This document shows, in pieces, positions 49,305-60,600 of a DNA stretch of 64,000 nucleotides (positions are counted from its first letter, which is position 1; every line of letters begins with the position of its first letter). The stretch covers positions 3,443,220 to 3,507,219 of the forward strand of contig NZ_KI911562.1 in the NCBI RefSeq assembly GCF_000515315.1, written 5' to 3'. Source of the DNA: Asinibacterium sp. OR53. GTDB taxonomy: Bacteria > Bacteroidota > Bacteroidia > Chitinophagales > Chitinophagaceae. The translations under genes and the position numbers were made by a program. Under the pieces are notes generated by a model that was given only the letters and a program-made list of their open reading frames with translations, had not been told where the DNA came from and ran no database searches.

Positions 49305-51305
49305 CTAATTTTTAAGATACCCATAATATTCATCATCCGTTGCACAATCCCACCAAACCGGCATACTCCAGATATTGGGATCAGCAGCATGTTTATTTAA
49401 CGCAAGTGTATTTACAGAGTTGTAATTGATCTCATAAACCGGCGGCAACTGCCAACGGCGCATCCAGTACCTGGGATCTGTTGGGGAACCACCTGTTAAC
49501 TGCGACTGGCCTGTAAACAAAGGTCCACGCTGATAACCCGGGTAAACAACACCAAAGCCAGCAATGTTACCGGCGCTGAAATTAAAGCGCCGCATATCAT
49601 TCCAGTTTTCAATGCTGCAACCCATCGCGACATACTTTTGCAACATGATGTCTGACATTGTCAGCGCACCCGGGGCAACGGCAGTACTCGCCATATAAGC
49701 AGTGATGGCATTTTGATCCATAGGTGCCATATCAGGATTGGTAGCAGTATATCCAGCGGCTTTCCATTGGGCCAGTTTAGCCTGCATCATATCCATATGT
49801 GCCTGGATACCGGCTTTATATGCTGTATACGCATTTCCCGCATCTCCTTTTCGCATATAAACTTCGGCCTTGATAAAACACATTTCATGGTAAGTCACGA
49901 TCTCCTGGTCTGAAACTGGCCGAACCTGGAATGAACCGGTAGACGCCACCACGCCGGCGTTGAACGCGGCGGTAGAAGGATACCAGCTCACATCTGTTTG
50001 TCCCTGTGCAGTGATGCCTGATGTAGCAACAGAACTGCTGCGCAGGTTTACATAAATGGTATCGCCTGCATACAGGTAATTGGTGCTGTTAACAAAAATA
50101 GAACCGGCCTTGTAGATCACTACTACGTTATTACCACTGCTGCTGGCATCATAACGTCCTGCTGCTATCTGTACGGCAGCAAAATTTGCACGGTCTGTTG
50201 GATCGGCGATAGTGTATGTTATTTTCGTATTTACAGCGGCATAAGTGGGTGTTTGAATAGAAGTGGCGCCTCCTTTCAATAAGCGGGCTGCGGGGCCATA
50301 AGAATCCACGCCCTGTGCACGGGTCCAGGTATAAGAAGCCACTTTACCATTGCCATCCAGTTGCACGCCCGACATATAAGCCGGTACAATTTTACTCATG
50401 CGGGGATCTGTTACACCTGAACCACGCATATTGGTCAGCAGGTTATAATAGTACTGAGAAATGCGGTTGGAACTTCCGTAAGCTGCGTAGTCAAAGTTGC
50501 CGTTTGTTACCACCGGATCGCCATACAAATAATCGGTTATTGTGCTGTTGTTGAAGCCCGGGCCTACGATATTGTCGGCAATGGACTGCGGGCCCTTCGA
50601 CAAACAATACAGCACAGAATCCGGATTGAACTCCGCTTTTTTCGACAGCTTGAGCATATAACGGGCTTTCAATCCCCAGCACATTTTTATCCACTTGCTT
50701 ACATCTCCGCCGTTCCACAGATCGCCGGTAGCCAGCGCGGGCGCTGCGGCATCCTGGGTTTTACCGAACAAGCTGATGGCTTCATTCAATTTTGCCATGC
50801 ATCCGTTATAAATGGTTTTGCCATCATCTGGTTTGGGACTCGGGTTCCCTGTTCCTGCCTGCGTATAAGGCATTTCTCCATACAAGTCCAGCATCTGCAT
50901 ATAACCCAATGCATGGAATACATCTGCCGCAGCCATATAATGATAGGCCCCCTGCTTCTGGGCCGAGTTATACATATCAACCACATTGGAAGACACTTCT
51001 ACAAACCATGTTTGATAGGGCGTTGTTGAATTGCCGCTGGCACATTGCCATGTGGTACTGAATGAATTGGGGTTACCACTGTTGGAATAATAAACACCCG
51101 CCTGGCACGACGTACGAAAATTGGTAACGCCCGATGTGTACTGGTAAAAATGTTCTATCCAGGGTAGCCTGTTTTGAACCAATACGTTTTTATTGTTCGG
51201 GTTATCCGGATCCGTATTTACATCCAGGAACTTCTTACATGAGGTTGCTCCCAGTGCAAGCAGTGAAATCGCCAATATATATTTTGAGCTTTTCATAATC
51301 TTCAT
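49305..51305 (-). CDS. SusD/RagB-family outer-membrane lipoprotein (pair 1)
   Basis: This 666-residue protein has a lipobox (LLALGATSC) and mature start KKFLDVNTDPDNPNN. It is mainly helical with Trp/Tyr-rich segments. It would form a lid on the SusC partner and bind a ligand at the cell surface. It is downstream of susC (51317) by 11 nt. The length is on the long side for the SusD-like_2 group; the ligand is unknown. Confidence 0.88.
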   Translation of the reverse strand: MKIMKSSKYILAISLLALGATSCKKFLDVNTDPDNPNNKNVLVQNRLPWIEHFYQYTSGVTNFRTSCQAGVYYSNSGNPNSFSTTWQCASGNSTTPYQTWFVEVSSNVVDMYNSAQKQGAYHYMAAADVFHALGYMQMLDLYGEMPYTQAGTGNPSPKPDDGKTIYNGCMAKLNEAISLFGKTQDAAAPALATGDLWNGGDVSKWIKMCWGLKARYMLKLSKKAEFNPDSVLYCLSKGPQSIADNIVGPGFNNSTITDYLYGDPVVTNGNFDYAAYGSSNRISQYYYNLLTNMRGSGVTDPRMSKIVPAYMSGVQLDGNGKVASYTWTRAQGVDSYGPAARLLKGGATSIQTPTYAAVNTKITYTIADPTDRANFAAVQIAAGRYDASSSGNNVVVIYKAGSIFVNSTNYLYAGDTIYVNLRSSSVATSGITAQGQTDVSWYPSTAAFNAGVVASTGSFQVRPVSDQEIVTYHEMCFIKAEVYMRKGDAGNAYTAYKAGIQAHMDMMQAKLAQWKAAGYTATNPDMAPMDQNAITAYMASTAVAPGALTMSDIMLQKYVAMGCSIENWNDMRRFNFSAGNIAGFGVVYPGYQRGPLFTGQSQLTGGSPTDPRYWMRRWQLPPVYEINYNSVNTLALNKHAADPNIWSMPVWWDCATDDEYYGYLKN

Positions 51306-51316
51306 TTTTTCATTGG

Positions 51317-54300
51317 TTAAAACATAATATTTACCCCGAAAGTGAAACTCGCTGTTGCAGGCACACCCAGGTAATCTATACCTGTAGAACCTGAACCTCC
51401 TGTTCCGCCCGCAGCGCTTACTTCAGGATCCATTCCTTTGTAATTTGTCCATGTAAATAAATTCGTTCCCACAGCGGTTGCTGTAAGTCCCTTGATGATC
51501 TTCTTGTTCTTGAAATAATCTGAGAAGTCATAAGACAACGACAGGGAACGCAGTTTCACCCAATTAACAGAAGTGATAAAATTGTATGAGTTGGCCGCAT
51601 AATTCTGCCAATACTGCTGTATGAGATAGTTGCCGGAATAGGTTGTTCCATTGATCACGTACGACTGTCCCGCTGTATAGGTTTGGTTGAAATCAGCACC
51701 TGTAAGGCTGTTAACACCAGACACGGTTACCGATTGGCGACCGTTCTGTGTTGTTAATTTGCTCAACCCGTTTGTAACCATCGCATACGCTGTACCATTG
51801 AACACATCTCCTCCCTTGCGGATATCGAGCAGGAATGACAAAGCGAATTTTTTGTAGCGGAATGTATTGTTAAACCCGCCGATCCAACTCGGTTCACGGT
51901 TACCTACTACCGGGTTGGTCGTGTTCAGTTTGTAGAATCCTGTAGAAGGATCTACCTGGTAACGTCCGTTGGGTATTTCAACGCCTTTGGCATCCAGTTC
52001 ACGCAAATAGGGCTGGCCCGTCATTCCCAAAAAGTAACCACCGTTGGGGATGGATGCCGCTTTGATGGTTCCGAATTGAGCATCCGTAGGGTAGAAATAA
52101 GCTACACCCGGAATGAAGGCTCCCAGCCTGCCTTTGTTATAAGAAAAATTCAGTGTCGCATCCCATGTGAAATCTCTTGTTACGATGGGTTTACCGGTAA
52201 CTGCAATCTCCATACCTGTATTAAGCACAGAGCCGGAATTAAGAGTGCTGAAAATAAATCCACCGGACTGGGCTAAGCGCGGCTGACCGATCTGGTTCTC
52301 TGTTTCGCTGTGATAATACGTATAATCCAAACCAATGCGCCCGTTCAGGAATCGGAGCTCACCACCTACTTCCCATGAGTTTTGAATCTCTGGTATCAGG
52401 TAAGGATTACCTGAGTAGTACTGGTTACCAATGCCGGTATATCCACCAATAGAGATCGGAGGATTTACATAAGTATTCGTTGCATAGGCATTGGCATCTT
52501 TACCAACCCTCGCCCAGCTCGCACGTACCTTACCGAAAGAAAGAATATTGTTTTTGGGCAACAATTCCGTAAACACAAAAGATCCGCTAACGGAAGGATA
52601 GAAATACGAGTTGTTTTCCAGGGGCAATGTAGAAGACCAGTCATTCCGGCTGGTTACAGTAAGGAAAGCGATGTTTCTATAAGAAGCACCAACTTCTCCA
52701 TAAGCACCTACCAAACGCTTTCTCGTTGTACCATCAGTAAAGAATTTATTGGTCGATGCCATATTATTAAAGCTGATGGTACCGGCTGTAATAAAATTAT
52801 ATCCCCAATGATTCTGGTTTGATATCAGCGTGTTTTCAGAAGTTGTTCCCAACATCAGGTGCGTATCAAAATCGCCAAAGGTTTTATGGAGATTGCTCAT
52901 GACAGTTGTGGTAATATATCGATAGTCATACAGGTCTTTGCTCAAGCGGCCGTTCTGATACAGCGGGGCTAACGCAGATCCGGGCGCGATATAGGTGTAA
53001 TCATTGGTTGAGTACTGGTCGTATCCCAAACGGGCTATTACGTCCCACCATTTTGCAATCTTATAGGTTCCGTTGATGCCTCCGGTGATACGCTTGGTTT
53101 GTGAAGTCAGGTTGTCTTTGTTGATAATCCAGTATGGGTTATCGATATCGTTTTCCAGCGGAAGTGTTCCGGCAAAGATCCGGTGCTGCGAACCATCCGG
53201 GTTGAGGTAATTCTTGATATTGAATGTTTGCGGGAAAGTGTACAACGACTGCATACTTCCAACGCCGCTTCCATACAATCCAGCAGTAGTCAGTGTTCTG
53301 TTGATATTCGCTATCGAATAGGCAACATTCGCATTCAGTGTTAAAGCCCCATACTTCTGTTCGCCGTTAAAACGAAAAGTAGTTTTATCATATTTCGTGT
53401 TGGGAACAATACCTGTTTGATCAAAATTAGATCCCGATAAAAAGAAAGAACCGTTTTTTGAACCGCCCGACACGTTTACGTTGTTGTCATACACAATACC
53501 GTTCTGAAAGAAGTTACCGATGTTGTTGTACAGTGTATCTGCGGAGGTAAGTTTTTGTCCCCAGTTGCTATACGAAATATTATTCAACACACCGTTGCTG
53601 GAATAAACACCATTACCAAATTGGGTTTGCACTTCGGGTAATTTATTTGCCCAGGAAGTGCTTACTTTACTGGTAGCATTCACTTTTACAACACCTTCAG
53701 CTCCTTTCTTTGTAGTGATAATAACCACACCGTCGGCCGCCCTTGATCCGTACAACGCAGCAGCAGCAGCGCCTTTCAGCACCGACAGGCTCTCCACGTC
53801 TTCCGGGTTCACATCCATGATACGGTTTGAGAAAGTGGTGTTGCTGCGCGACAAACCATCGGTACCCGTATTACCGGTAACAGTGGTTGAGTTATCGTAT
53901 ATAACACCGTCGATCACAAATAAAGGCTGGTTCTGCCTGCCCTCAGAGGTAGAGTTACCACCGCGGATGGTGATAGAAGCTCCGGCGCCTGCCGAACCGC
54001 TGAATTGCGTGATGTTTACACCTGGCACCTTGCCTGCTAAAGAGTTAACAACATTGGTGTTTTTATTTTTCATCAATTCCTGCGCATTCAGGTCAGTAAC
54101 TGAATATCCCAATGCCTTTCGTTCTTTTTTAATACCCATCGCCGTAACAACCACATCATTCAGCTGCGCGGTATCTTTTGCCAGGCTTACCTGCATGCCG
54201 GCTGTGGCTTTTACCTTCTGTGTGGTATAGCCCACATAGCTGAATTGCAGCGTTGCGTTTTTGCTGGCATTAATGGTGAATTTGCCCTTATCATCCGTTA

Positions 54301-54466
54301 CAGCCGACCGGTTGGTACCGCTTACGGTAACTGTTACGCCCGCCAGCGGAGTACCATCGTCTGCAAGTACGGTTCCGCTAATGGGAACGCCTTGGGCAAC
54401 GAGGTTGTTTGTCATCATGCTCATGAACACAAGCATGACCAAACTAAAAAGCTTCCATTTTCTCAT
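51317..54466 (-). CDS. SusC/RagA-family TonB-linked outer-membrane protein (pair 1)
   Basis: This 1049-residue protein has a signal peptide (LFSLVMLVFMSMMTNNLVAQ). A carboxypeptidase-regulatory-like domain (ISGTVLADDGTPLAGVTVTV) is followed by a TonB-dependent receptor plug (NSLAGKVPGVNI, SVLKGAAAAALYGSRAADGV) and a 22-strand-type barrel ending in the final aromatic residue (FTFGVNIMF). It imports a glycan or peptide ligand with its SusD partner, powered by TonB. No regulator lies beside it. Confidence 0.93.
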   Translation of the reverse strand: MRKWKLFSLVMLVFMSMMTNNLVAQGVPISGTVLADDGTPLAGVTVTVSGTNRSAVTDDKGKFTINASKNATLQFSYVGYTTQKVKATAGMQVSLAKDTAQLNDVVVTAMGIKKERKALGYSVTDLNAQELMKNKNTNVVNSLAGKVPGVNITQFSGSAGAGASITIRGGNSTSEGRQNQPLFVIDGVIYDNSTTVTGNTGTDGLSRSNTTFSNRIMDVNPEDVESLSVLKGAAAAALYGSRAADGVVIITTKKGAEGVVKVNATSKVSTSWANKLPEVQTQFGNGVYSSNGVLNNISYSNWGQKLTSADTLYNNIGNFFQNGIVYDNNVNVSGGSKNGSFFLSGSNFDQTGIVPNTKYDKTTFRFNGEQKYGALTLNANVAYSIANINRTLTTAGLYGSGVGSMQSLYTFPQTFNIKNYLNPDGSQHRIFAGTLPLENDIDNPYWIINKDNLTSQTKRITGGINGTYKIAKWWDVIARLGYDQYSTNDYTYIAPGSALAPLYQNGRLSKDLYDYRYITTTVMSNLHKTFGDFDTHLMLGTTSENTLISNQNHWGYNFITAGTISFNNMASTNKFFTDGTTRKRLVGAYGEVGASYRNIAFLTVTSRNDWSSTLPLENNSYFYPSVSGSFVFTELLPKNNILSFGKVRASWARVGKDANAYATNTYVNPPISIGGYTGIGNQYYSGNPYLIPEIQNSWEVGGELRFLNGRIGLDYTYYHSETENQIGQPRLAQSGGFIFSTLNSGSVLNTGMEIAVTGKPIVTRDFTWDATLNFSYNKGRLGAFIPGVAYFYPTDAQFGTIKAASIPNGGYFLGMTGQPYLRELDAKGVEIPNGRYQVDPSTGFYKLNTTNPVVGNREPSWIGGFNNTFRYKKFALSFLLDIRKGGDVFNGTAYAMVTNGLSKLTTQNGRQSVTVSGVNSLTGADFNQTYTAGQSYVINGTTYSGNYLIQQYWQNYAANSYNFITSVNWVKLRSLSLSYDFSDYFKNKKIIKGLTATAVGTNLFTWTNYKGMDPEVSAAGGTGGSGSTGIDYLGVPATASFTFGVNIMF

Positions 54467-54730
54467 AAGTATACTTTTGGTTGTTTATAAAATCTTTGTA
54501 ATCGGTATCGATTGGGAATGATCGCTATAGACATAATGACCACGCAAAACATTGCATCCTTAATCAATTTTTTTACGCACAAATCCGCAGATAGAAAAAG
54601 TGGGCAATGAACCGGTTAAGCAATACATTAAAAAAACGCAAAAAACAGCAAAGTTTTTGAAATTGCAGGATCAGCGGGTGGAAATGGGCTTTTTCCCGGT
54701 AAAAAGAGGGGATGAAGGGTTATGGGGAAG
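54467..54730. other. AT-rich spacer upstream of susC 1
   Basis: No gene and no clear TAnnTTTG box were found. A poly-A/T stretch lies near 54620. Confidence 0.4.
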
Positions 54731-55156
54731 CTAGCTGAGGAGCTTTATCAGGTATTTAGGCGATTCAGTGTACCCCTGCCGGTAATAAAAACGATGTGCA
54801 TCCTTCCGCCTTTCATGGCAGTGCACTTCTATTCGGTTACATTTTCTTTCTCTGGCCAGTTCTTCGGCGTATTGTTCCATCTCGCGGCCAACGCCTTTGC
54901 TCCTGTAGTTATGATCAACTGAAAAATATCCGATCCTGGCAATATCTCCTTTCAATCCTAATTGAACCAGGAATTCCAATACCATGAACGCCACTACTTT
55001 CCCATCCGTTTCATATACCAATAGAAATACCAGCGGGTTTTGAAAGATCATTTCCATTTTCTCTTTCAAAAACCCGCCGGTATGCGGATAATCCAACTGA
55101 TCAAGCAGGTTTTCTATGGCATCACTATCGGCTAATACAGCTTTTCGAACAGGCAT
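54731..55156 (-). CDS. GNAT-family N-acetyltransferase
   Basis: This 141-residue protein has the acetyl-CoA loop RSKGVGREMEQYAEE and the C-terminal RRKDAHRFYYRQGY characteristic of GNAT enzymes. It transfers an acetyl group to an amine. The substrate is unknown. Confidence 0.88.
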   Translation of the reverse strand: MPVRKAVLADSDAIENLLDQLDYPHTGGFLKEKMEMIFQNPLVFLLVYETDGKVVAFMVLEFLVQLGLKGDIARIGYFSVDHNYRSKGVGREMEQYAEELARERKCNRIEVHCHERRKDAHRFYYRQGYTESPKYLIKLLS

Positions 55157-55196
55157 ACAAAATGACTTTAGTTTTCAAAGCTAATAATAGGGTGCA

Positions 55197-56018
55197 TCAT
55201 TCAGCCAAATAAAGCGCTTGTAGTTTTTTACGCTTGGCTTTGTTCAGTCCCATTTCCTTTTCAAGATAATTGTCGATAGAGCCATACTGTTCTTCTAATG
55301 AGCTGAATGTAGCCTCTATGTATTCTTCGCGCGCGGCCATCATATTGCCGGCTACTTTTTCACTCATACCATATCCTTTTACCATAGCAGGAATAGCTTT
55401 TGCATTGGCAGAACGGCGATACACATTGGTGGCAATATAATCCTGTACAATAACAGTTTTATCAACACCCAGCGCATACAATATCAATGCAGTGGCAATG
55501 CCTGTTCTGTCTTTACCTGCTGTACAATGATACAGCAAAGCATTGCCGGCTTGCAGACCCAGCAACGCATCAAAGACCGGCCTGTACCTTTCACGGAAAG
55601 GAGCAGTATTACGATAAAAACTTACCAATGAAGAATCCGGTGGCAATTGCAGACCCAGGCTTTTATTGCTGCTGTCACCTATATGCTCGCTGCCCGCAGG
55701 TAAAGAAATACGCACTGTTCCTGCCGGAAGCCTGTCCGGCGCAGCCTTCACTTCAAAAGGCCCTCTGAAATCGGCCACAAAACCAATGTCCAGGTCCTGC
55801 AGTTTTTTCAGGTCGTTATCAGACAACCTGTTCAAAGCATCTGAGCGGTATATCTTACCCCATTTCACATGCCTGCCGTCTTTTGTAGCATACCCTCCGA
55901 TATCACGAAAATTGACTGTGCCATCCAATCGAATAAAACGTTTGGCGCTGTCCGCCACCTGTGCATGGCTATCAAGCACAGCCATGCAAACCACCAATGC
56001 GCACATCCATTTTTTCAT
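55197..56018 (-). CDS. Secreted tyrosine-protein-phosphatase-like protein
   Basis: This protein of about 273 residues has a signal peptide (MCALVVCMAVLDSHAQ) and the Cx5R phosphatase loop HCTAGKDRTG. FRDIGGYATKDGRHVKWGKIYRSDAL is the family's N-terminal motif. It belongs to the group that hydrolyses phosphotyrosine or phosphoinositides. Its place directly after susD of pair 2 suggests it is carried on that transcript. The ATG at 56018 fits the signal peptide. Confidence 0.85.
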   Translation of the reverse strand: MKKWMCALVVCMAVLDSHAQVADSAKRFIRLDGTVNFRDIGGYATKDGRHVKWGKIYRSDALNRLSDNDLKKLQDLDIGFVADFRGPFEVKAAPDRLPAGTVRISLPAGSEHIGDSSNKSLGLQLPPDSSLVSFYRNTAPFRERYRPVFDALLGLQAGNALLYHCTAGKDRTGIATALILYALGVDKTVIVQDYIATNVYRRSANAKAIPAMVKGYGMSEKVAGNMMAAREEYIEATFSSLEEQYGSIDNYLEKEMGLNKAKRKKLQALYLAE

Positions 56019-56045
56019 GCCTGTTCTTTTACTGCACAAAAAAAA

Positions 56046-57635
56046 TTATTTAATCAACCACATTTTTGCCGTCACATCATCTTTACCACCATATTGTGTA
56101 CCGATGGAACTAGTATAGTTGGTGTTGTTGAAGTTGATCTCATCCTGAGGATACTGCCAGCGAAGCGGTATCTGGTTGCTGGGCGTACCAATACCCACTC
56201 CCCCCTGGCTGAATGCAGGCACGCCTGTTCTGCGCCAGTTGTAATACGACTCATAGCCCGAATTCATGAAGAAAGCCACGTATTTCTGGGTGAGTATCTG
56301 AGTAAGCCCATTGGTAATATCAAAAGCCACATTCGGATTGGCAAGGAATCCATTGATATCGATCGTAGCTGTTCCCATATTGGGTTTAGTTCCATCTACA
56401 TTTCCGATGGTTACGGTTTGCCCTTGCGACAAACCATAAAGGTTCATAGAAGCATTGATTCCTTTGTAGTACCAGTCTGCCGCAATAACACCCGGTATCC
56501 AACCCCTATATGCCGCTTCTGCTATGTTGAAACAAAGTTCCGGATAACCCAGCAGGATATAAGGTTCTGCGTTGGCCCCCGATGCAGAAGACATATACCT
56601 GTTGTAACTCAATGAAGAATATTTGCCATCGGTAGAGAAGTTAGACATCAACCCTTGCGACTTACCATTGTCTTCACCCACATAAGCAGTAAAATCACTT
56701 ACCTGTTTGCCGGCTGCCAGTTGTGCAGGGGCCGGGATGGCCAGTACAAAAACACGGGGATCATTATAAGCTGCTGTTACATTGAAGAATGTCTGGCTGA
56801 TATTTTCACAGTTATTATAAGGTGAATAACCCGAACGGTTGGGCGGATACAGGGTAACCGTAGTATAACGATAAACCATGTTATCGCTGTTCGAATTCAT
56901 GATGGGGTAACTGGCAGGATTGGCAATGATATTTGCGAACTGGCTTTTAATGTTAAGGTCGGCATTGTCATCAGCTCTTTTGCTGAGGTCTATCAATACA
57001 CGCAGTTTGTAAGTATTGATCACTTTACGCCATTGCAGATAAGTCAATCCAAATATATCACCGCTGGGGTCTACTTTAGTAGATGCCGTAGCAGTTGTGG
57101 TTAAATTTCCCAACAACGTGTTGGCCGTATCCAATAATGCCAGGCAGTTTTTATACACATCGTGCTGACTGTCATATACCGGTGTAAGGTTATTTTGGTT
57201 ACCGGCCTGGGTCATGGGGATATCTCCTACCCTTTGTGTGAGCCAGATAAAAGCATAAGCCCTGAAAAACTTGCTCAACGCAAAATACACGTTCGTGGTA
57301 TTGCCATACTGTTTCTGCGCCTGCTCTTCCAGTTTAGAGCAATACCTGATCATATCATACGTGTGATTGGTATTCGACCAGTTATACGAGTTGCCGCCGA
57401 AGTAGTAGGAATAGTTTGATACGATGTTCTGGTTATAACGGTATACCGCTGAGATAATGGGCTCTTCCTCTCTCATGAGATTGGCAGTAATATGGTTGAG
57501 GATCAAAGATGCAGGCACCGTGGCACTTTCTGCTGCAACGTTTGGATTAGAGAGCAGATCGCCTTTCTGACAGCTGCTTGCTATCAGCGTTATCGTTGTG
57601 AGGCTTATGAGGATATTTAAAAAATTTATTTTCAT
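56046..57635 (-). CDS. SusD-like lipoprotein (pair 2)
   Basis: This 529-residue protein has a lipobox (LIASSC) followed by QKGDLLSNPNVAAES. The sequence fits the SusD-like_2 group (helical core, YFALSKFFRAYAFIWLTQRVGDIPM). It pairs with susC at 57671, 35 nt upstream. It probably binds the same unknown ligand as its partner. Confidence 0.88.
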   Translation of the reverse strand: MKINFLNILISLTTITLIASSCQKGDLLSNPNVAAESATVPASLILNHITANLMREEEPIISAVYRYNQNIVSNYSYYFGGNSYNWSNTNHTYDMIRYCSKLEEQAQKQYGNTTNVYFALSKFFRAYAFIWLTQRVGDIPMTQAGNQNNLTPVYDSQHDVYKNCLALLDTANTLLGNLTTTATASTKVDPSGDIFGLTYLQWRKVINTYKLRVLIDLSKRADDNADLNIKSQFANIIANPASYPIMNSNSDNMVYRYTTVTLYPPNRSGYSPYNNCENISQTFFNVTAAYNDPRVFVLAIPAPAQLAAGKQVSDFTAYVGEDNGKSQGLMSNFSTDGKYSSLSYNRYMSSASGANAEPYILLGYPELCFNIAEAAYRGWIPGVIAADWYYKGINASMNLYGLSQGQTVTIGNVDGTKPNMGTATIDINGFLANPNVAFDITNGLTQILTQKYVAFFMNSGYESYYNWRRTGVPAFSQGGVGIGTPSNQIPLRWQYPQDEINFNNTNYTSSIGTQYGGKDDVTAKMWLIK

Positions 57636-57670
57636 CTGTTAGGTTTTATAAGGTGAAGGATCAGATGGAA

Positions 57671-60600
57671 TTAGAAACTAAGGTTGATGTTGAATCCGAA
57701 TCTCCTGGCTGTAACGCTTTGTAAAACCCCGCCATTATTCAATGAACGGTCGGTATCGTTGTAGCCCGATGCGAACTGATCCAGGTCAATGTCTTTTCTC
57801 TTGGCCCAATACAACAGGTTCCTTCCCACCAGCGAAAAAGTGGCTGACTTGATGAACCTGCTTTTAGACAACAGACCGGCAGGCAGTGTGTAGCTGATGT
57901 TCACTTCACGCAGCTTAACAAAAGAGCGATCTGTCATCCAGTTTTCAGTTACGTTTCCAATACCGGAAGAAATGAATTTCTGCACTGTCGTGGCCTGGTC
58001 GTTCGGAGCGAAAGTGAGGTCTTTCAGGTTAATGATCTTACCGCCTGCATAAACAGGAGTACCTGAAATGATCTTTACACCCGGCGCTATATATTTAGCA
58101 GTAGGTGCAACACTGCCGTTGTTGGTCGATTGCCATTCTGCCAAACGGGCAGCACCAAAATATCCCGATGCGCTTTCATAGGCTGTACCACCGTTCATTC
58201 CGTCTTTATAAACTTCATCATAGATATGTCCGCCGATCCTTCCGTCGAATTGGAATCCTACGCTGAAATTGCGATAAGTGAACTTGTTGTTGATACCGAA
58301 AGTGAAATCAGGGTTTGCATATCCCAGGAAAGTATTGTTGTTGATATCGGAAGGCGCTCTCAAAGGCAATCCGCCATTGTAAATGATGTTATTGTTGCCA
58401 TCCCGCACAAAGCCTACACCATAGATGGCATCCAATCTTTCTCCTTTTTTGTAATTGTGGCCATTCAAACTCAACACATTCTCATCGCCGTATATATCCT
58501 GTAATGTTTCTTTATAAGTAGCATAATTCACTGCTACATCCCAACTCAATCCCCTGACGCTTTTAATAGGCGATCCCGAAACGCTGATCTCATATCCTTT
58601 CTTCTCGGAAGTGATCGCATTCACATTCTGAGAGGTGTAACCGGTAGATGAAGGAACCTGCAATGCGAAGATCTGCGGGCCATTCAAACTGGTGAAGTAA
58701 GTGATATCCACCCCTAACCTGTTCTTCAGGAATTTCAAATCCAGACCGGCTTCATAAGAAGAAACCGTATAAGGCTTCAGCGCCTGGTTGGCGATTGTGC
58801 TGGTAAAATCTACTGACTGGCCATTGTTATAATAGGTTACCGTACTGTAAGCATTCTGGTTTTTGTAAGTAGGTCCATCGTAAGAACTGTAGAGGTCTGT
58901 TCCATATCCCAAAAACGAATTGGTGCTCATACCTGTATTCTGATAGTACGCAGAAGCGATGGTGGGAGCAGTAAGTCCGCCTTTCACATTAGCATAAGAA
59001 GCGCGGAGCTTAAAGAAAGAAATTATCGATGGAAGGTTTACATAATCACTTACCACAGTGCTCAAAGACACCGATGGATAATAGAATGTATTGTATCCTT
59101 TTGCAAGCGTACTCAAATTATCTACACGGCCTGTGTGCGACAGGGTAAGGTATTTATCAAAGCCCAGGTCAACTGAATAAAACCCGCTGTACACCTGCAT
59201 TTTAGAACCCCATGTAAACGATGCATATTGTTCTTTGGAATTGGACAGTGCATATACATTGGGTACTGCCATCGCCTTGGTGGTTCCCCACAAAGAATTA
59301 TAAGTGAACGAACGCTCGCTTCCACCAGCGAGGGCGCTGATATTGAACTTACCTACCCGCTTATCGAAATGCAGGATCAGGTCGGTATTGTTTTCAAAGA
59401 GATTCCTTCTGTCTTCCCTGTAATCGCCATACCATCCAAAATAATACCAGGGTGTATAGGTGTTCAGGTTGGTTCCGGCAGGCACTTGCTCAGTTCTCAA
59501 TTGCGTCCAGGTAGTGATCTGGGAACGCAGGCTGAGGTTCAGAGAAGGGCTGAACTGGTAAGTTGCTTTCACATAACCATTGACATCTGTTTTGTCATGC
59601 GAATGCTTCCATTTTTGGGCAATGAACCAGGCGCTGTTCTCACGGCCATATTCCTGCGCGTAAGGGATCAGGTCCTGCACTCCCATCGGCGCCTTATAAA
59701 TATTCTTGAGGTCGTCAATATTGTAATCGGAAGATCCATATACCTTGAACATGTAGATATATGAATTGGGTCCGTAGTTCACATCCGGAATATTGGGTGA
59801 ATACTGTTTATTCAGGTTGATGCTGGCTTCTACTGAAAACTTATCGGTGATGCGGTATCCCACATTCATGGCCATCGTGTAAGAATTCAACCGGGTATTG
59901 GGGTTCATCCCTTTCTGGTTCATATTAGAAAGTGATATCCGTATATCCGAACGGTCGGTAGCAGCAGAGAGGGCTACGTTGTTGGTATTGATGATGCCCA
60001 TCTCCATGAACTTGTTGAAGTTGTCTGCGCCACGGGCTGTCCATGGTGTAGCGGTCCTGGTATTGGTTGCAGGATCATAAGGGCTGTCGTATTGCTTCAC
60101 CAGCTGTCCCTCGAAACGAGGGCCCCATTCAGGTAAACGCTGTTTGTTATCATACAAACGATCACCATAACTGTAAACAAAAGCTGTTCCCCTTCCGTAT
60201 TCGGTCTGGCTCTGCGGCACTGCTAAAAAACCTTTCTCGAACATGGTGCTGCTGTTCACATCTACCTGCCAGCCTTTTTTATTCTTGGTACCGCGCTTGG
60301 TAGTAATGATAATGGCGCCGTTGATTCCCCTGAAACCGTAGAGGGCAGAGGCGTTAGCGCCTTTCAAAATCGAATAGCTTTCTATATCGTCCGGACTGAT
60401 ATTCCAGGTATCTGTATTTACCGGCACACCGTCTATTACAAAAAGCAGGTCTTTACTGCCTCTCAATACCAGCTCGGGGCGTCCGAGCATTTCCGGGTTG
60501 GCGCCCACTGATAATCCTGCGATCTTACCTACCAGTGAATTGATAGGGTTATCATCTCTGGCTTTTACCAGGTCTGCTCCTTTCAACTCCTGCACTGCGT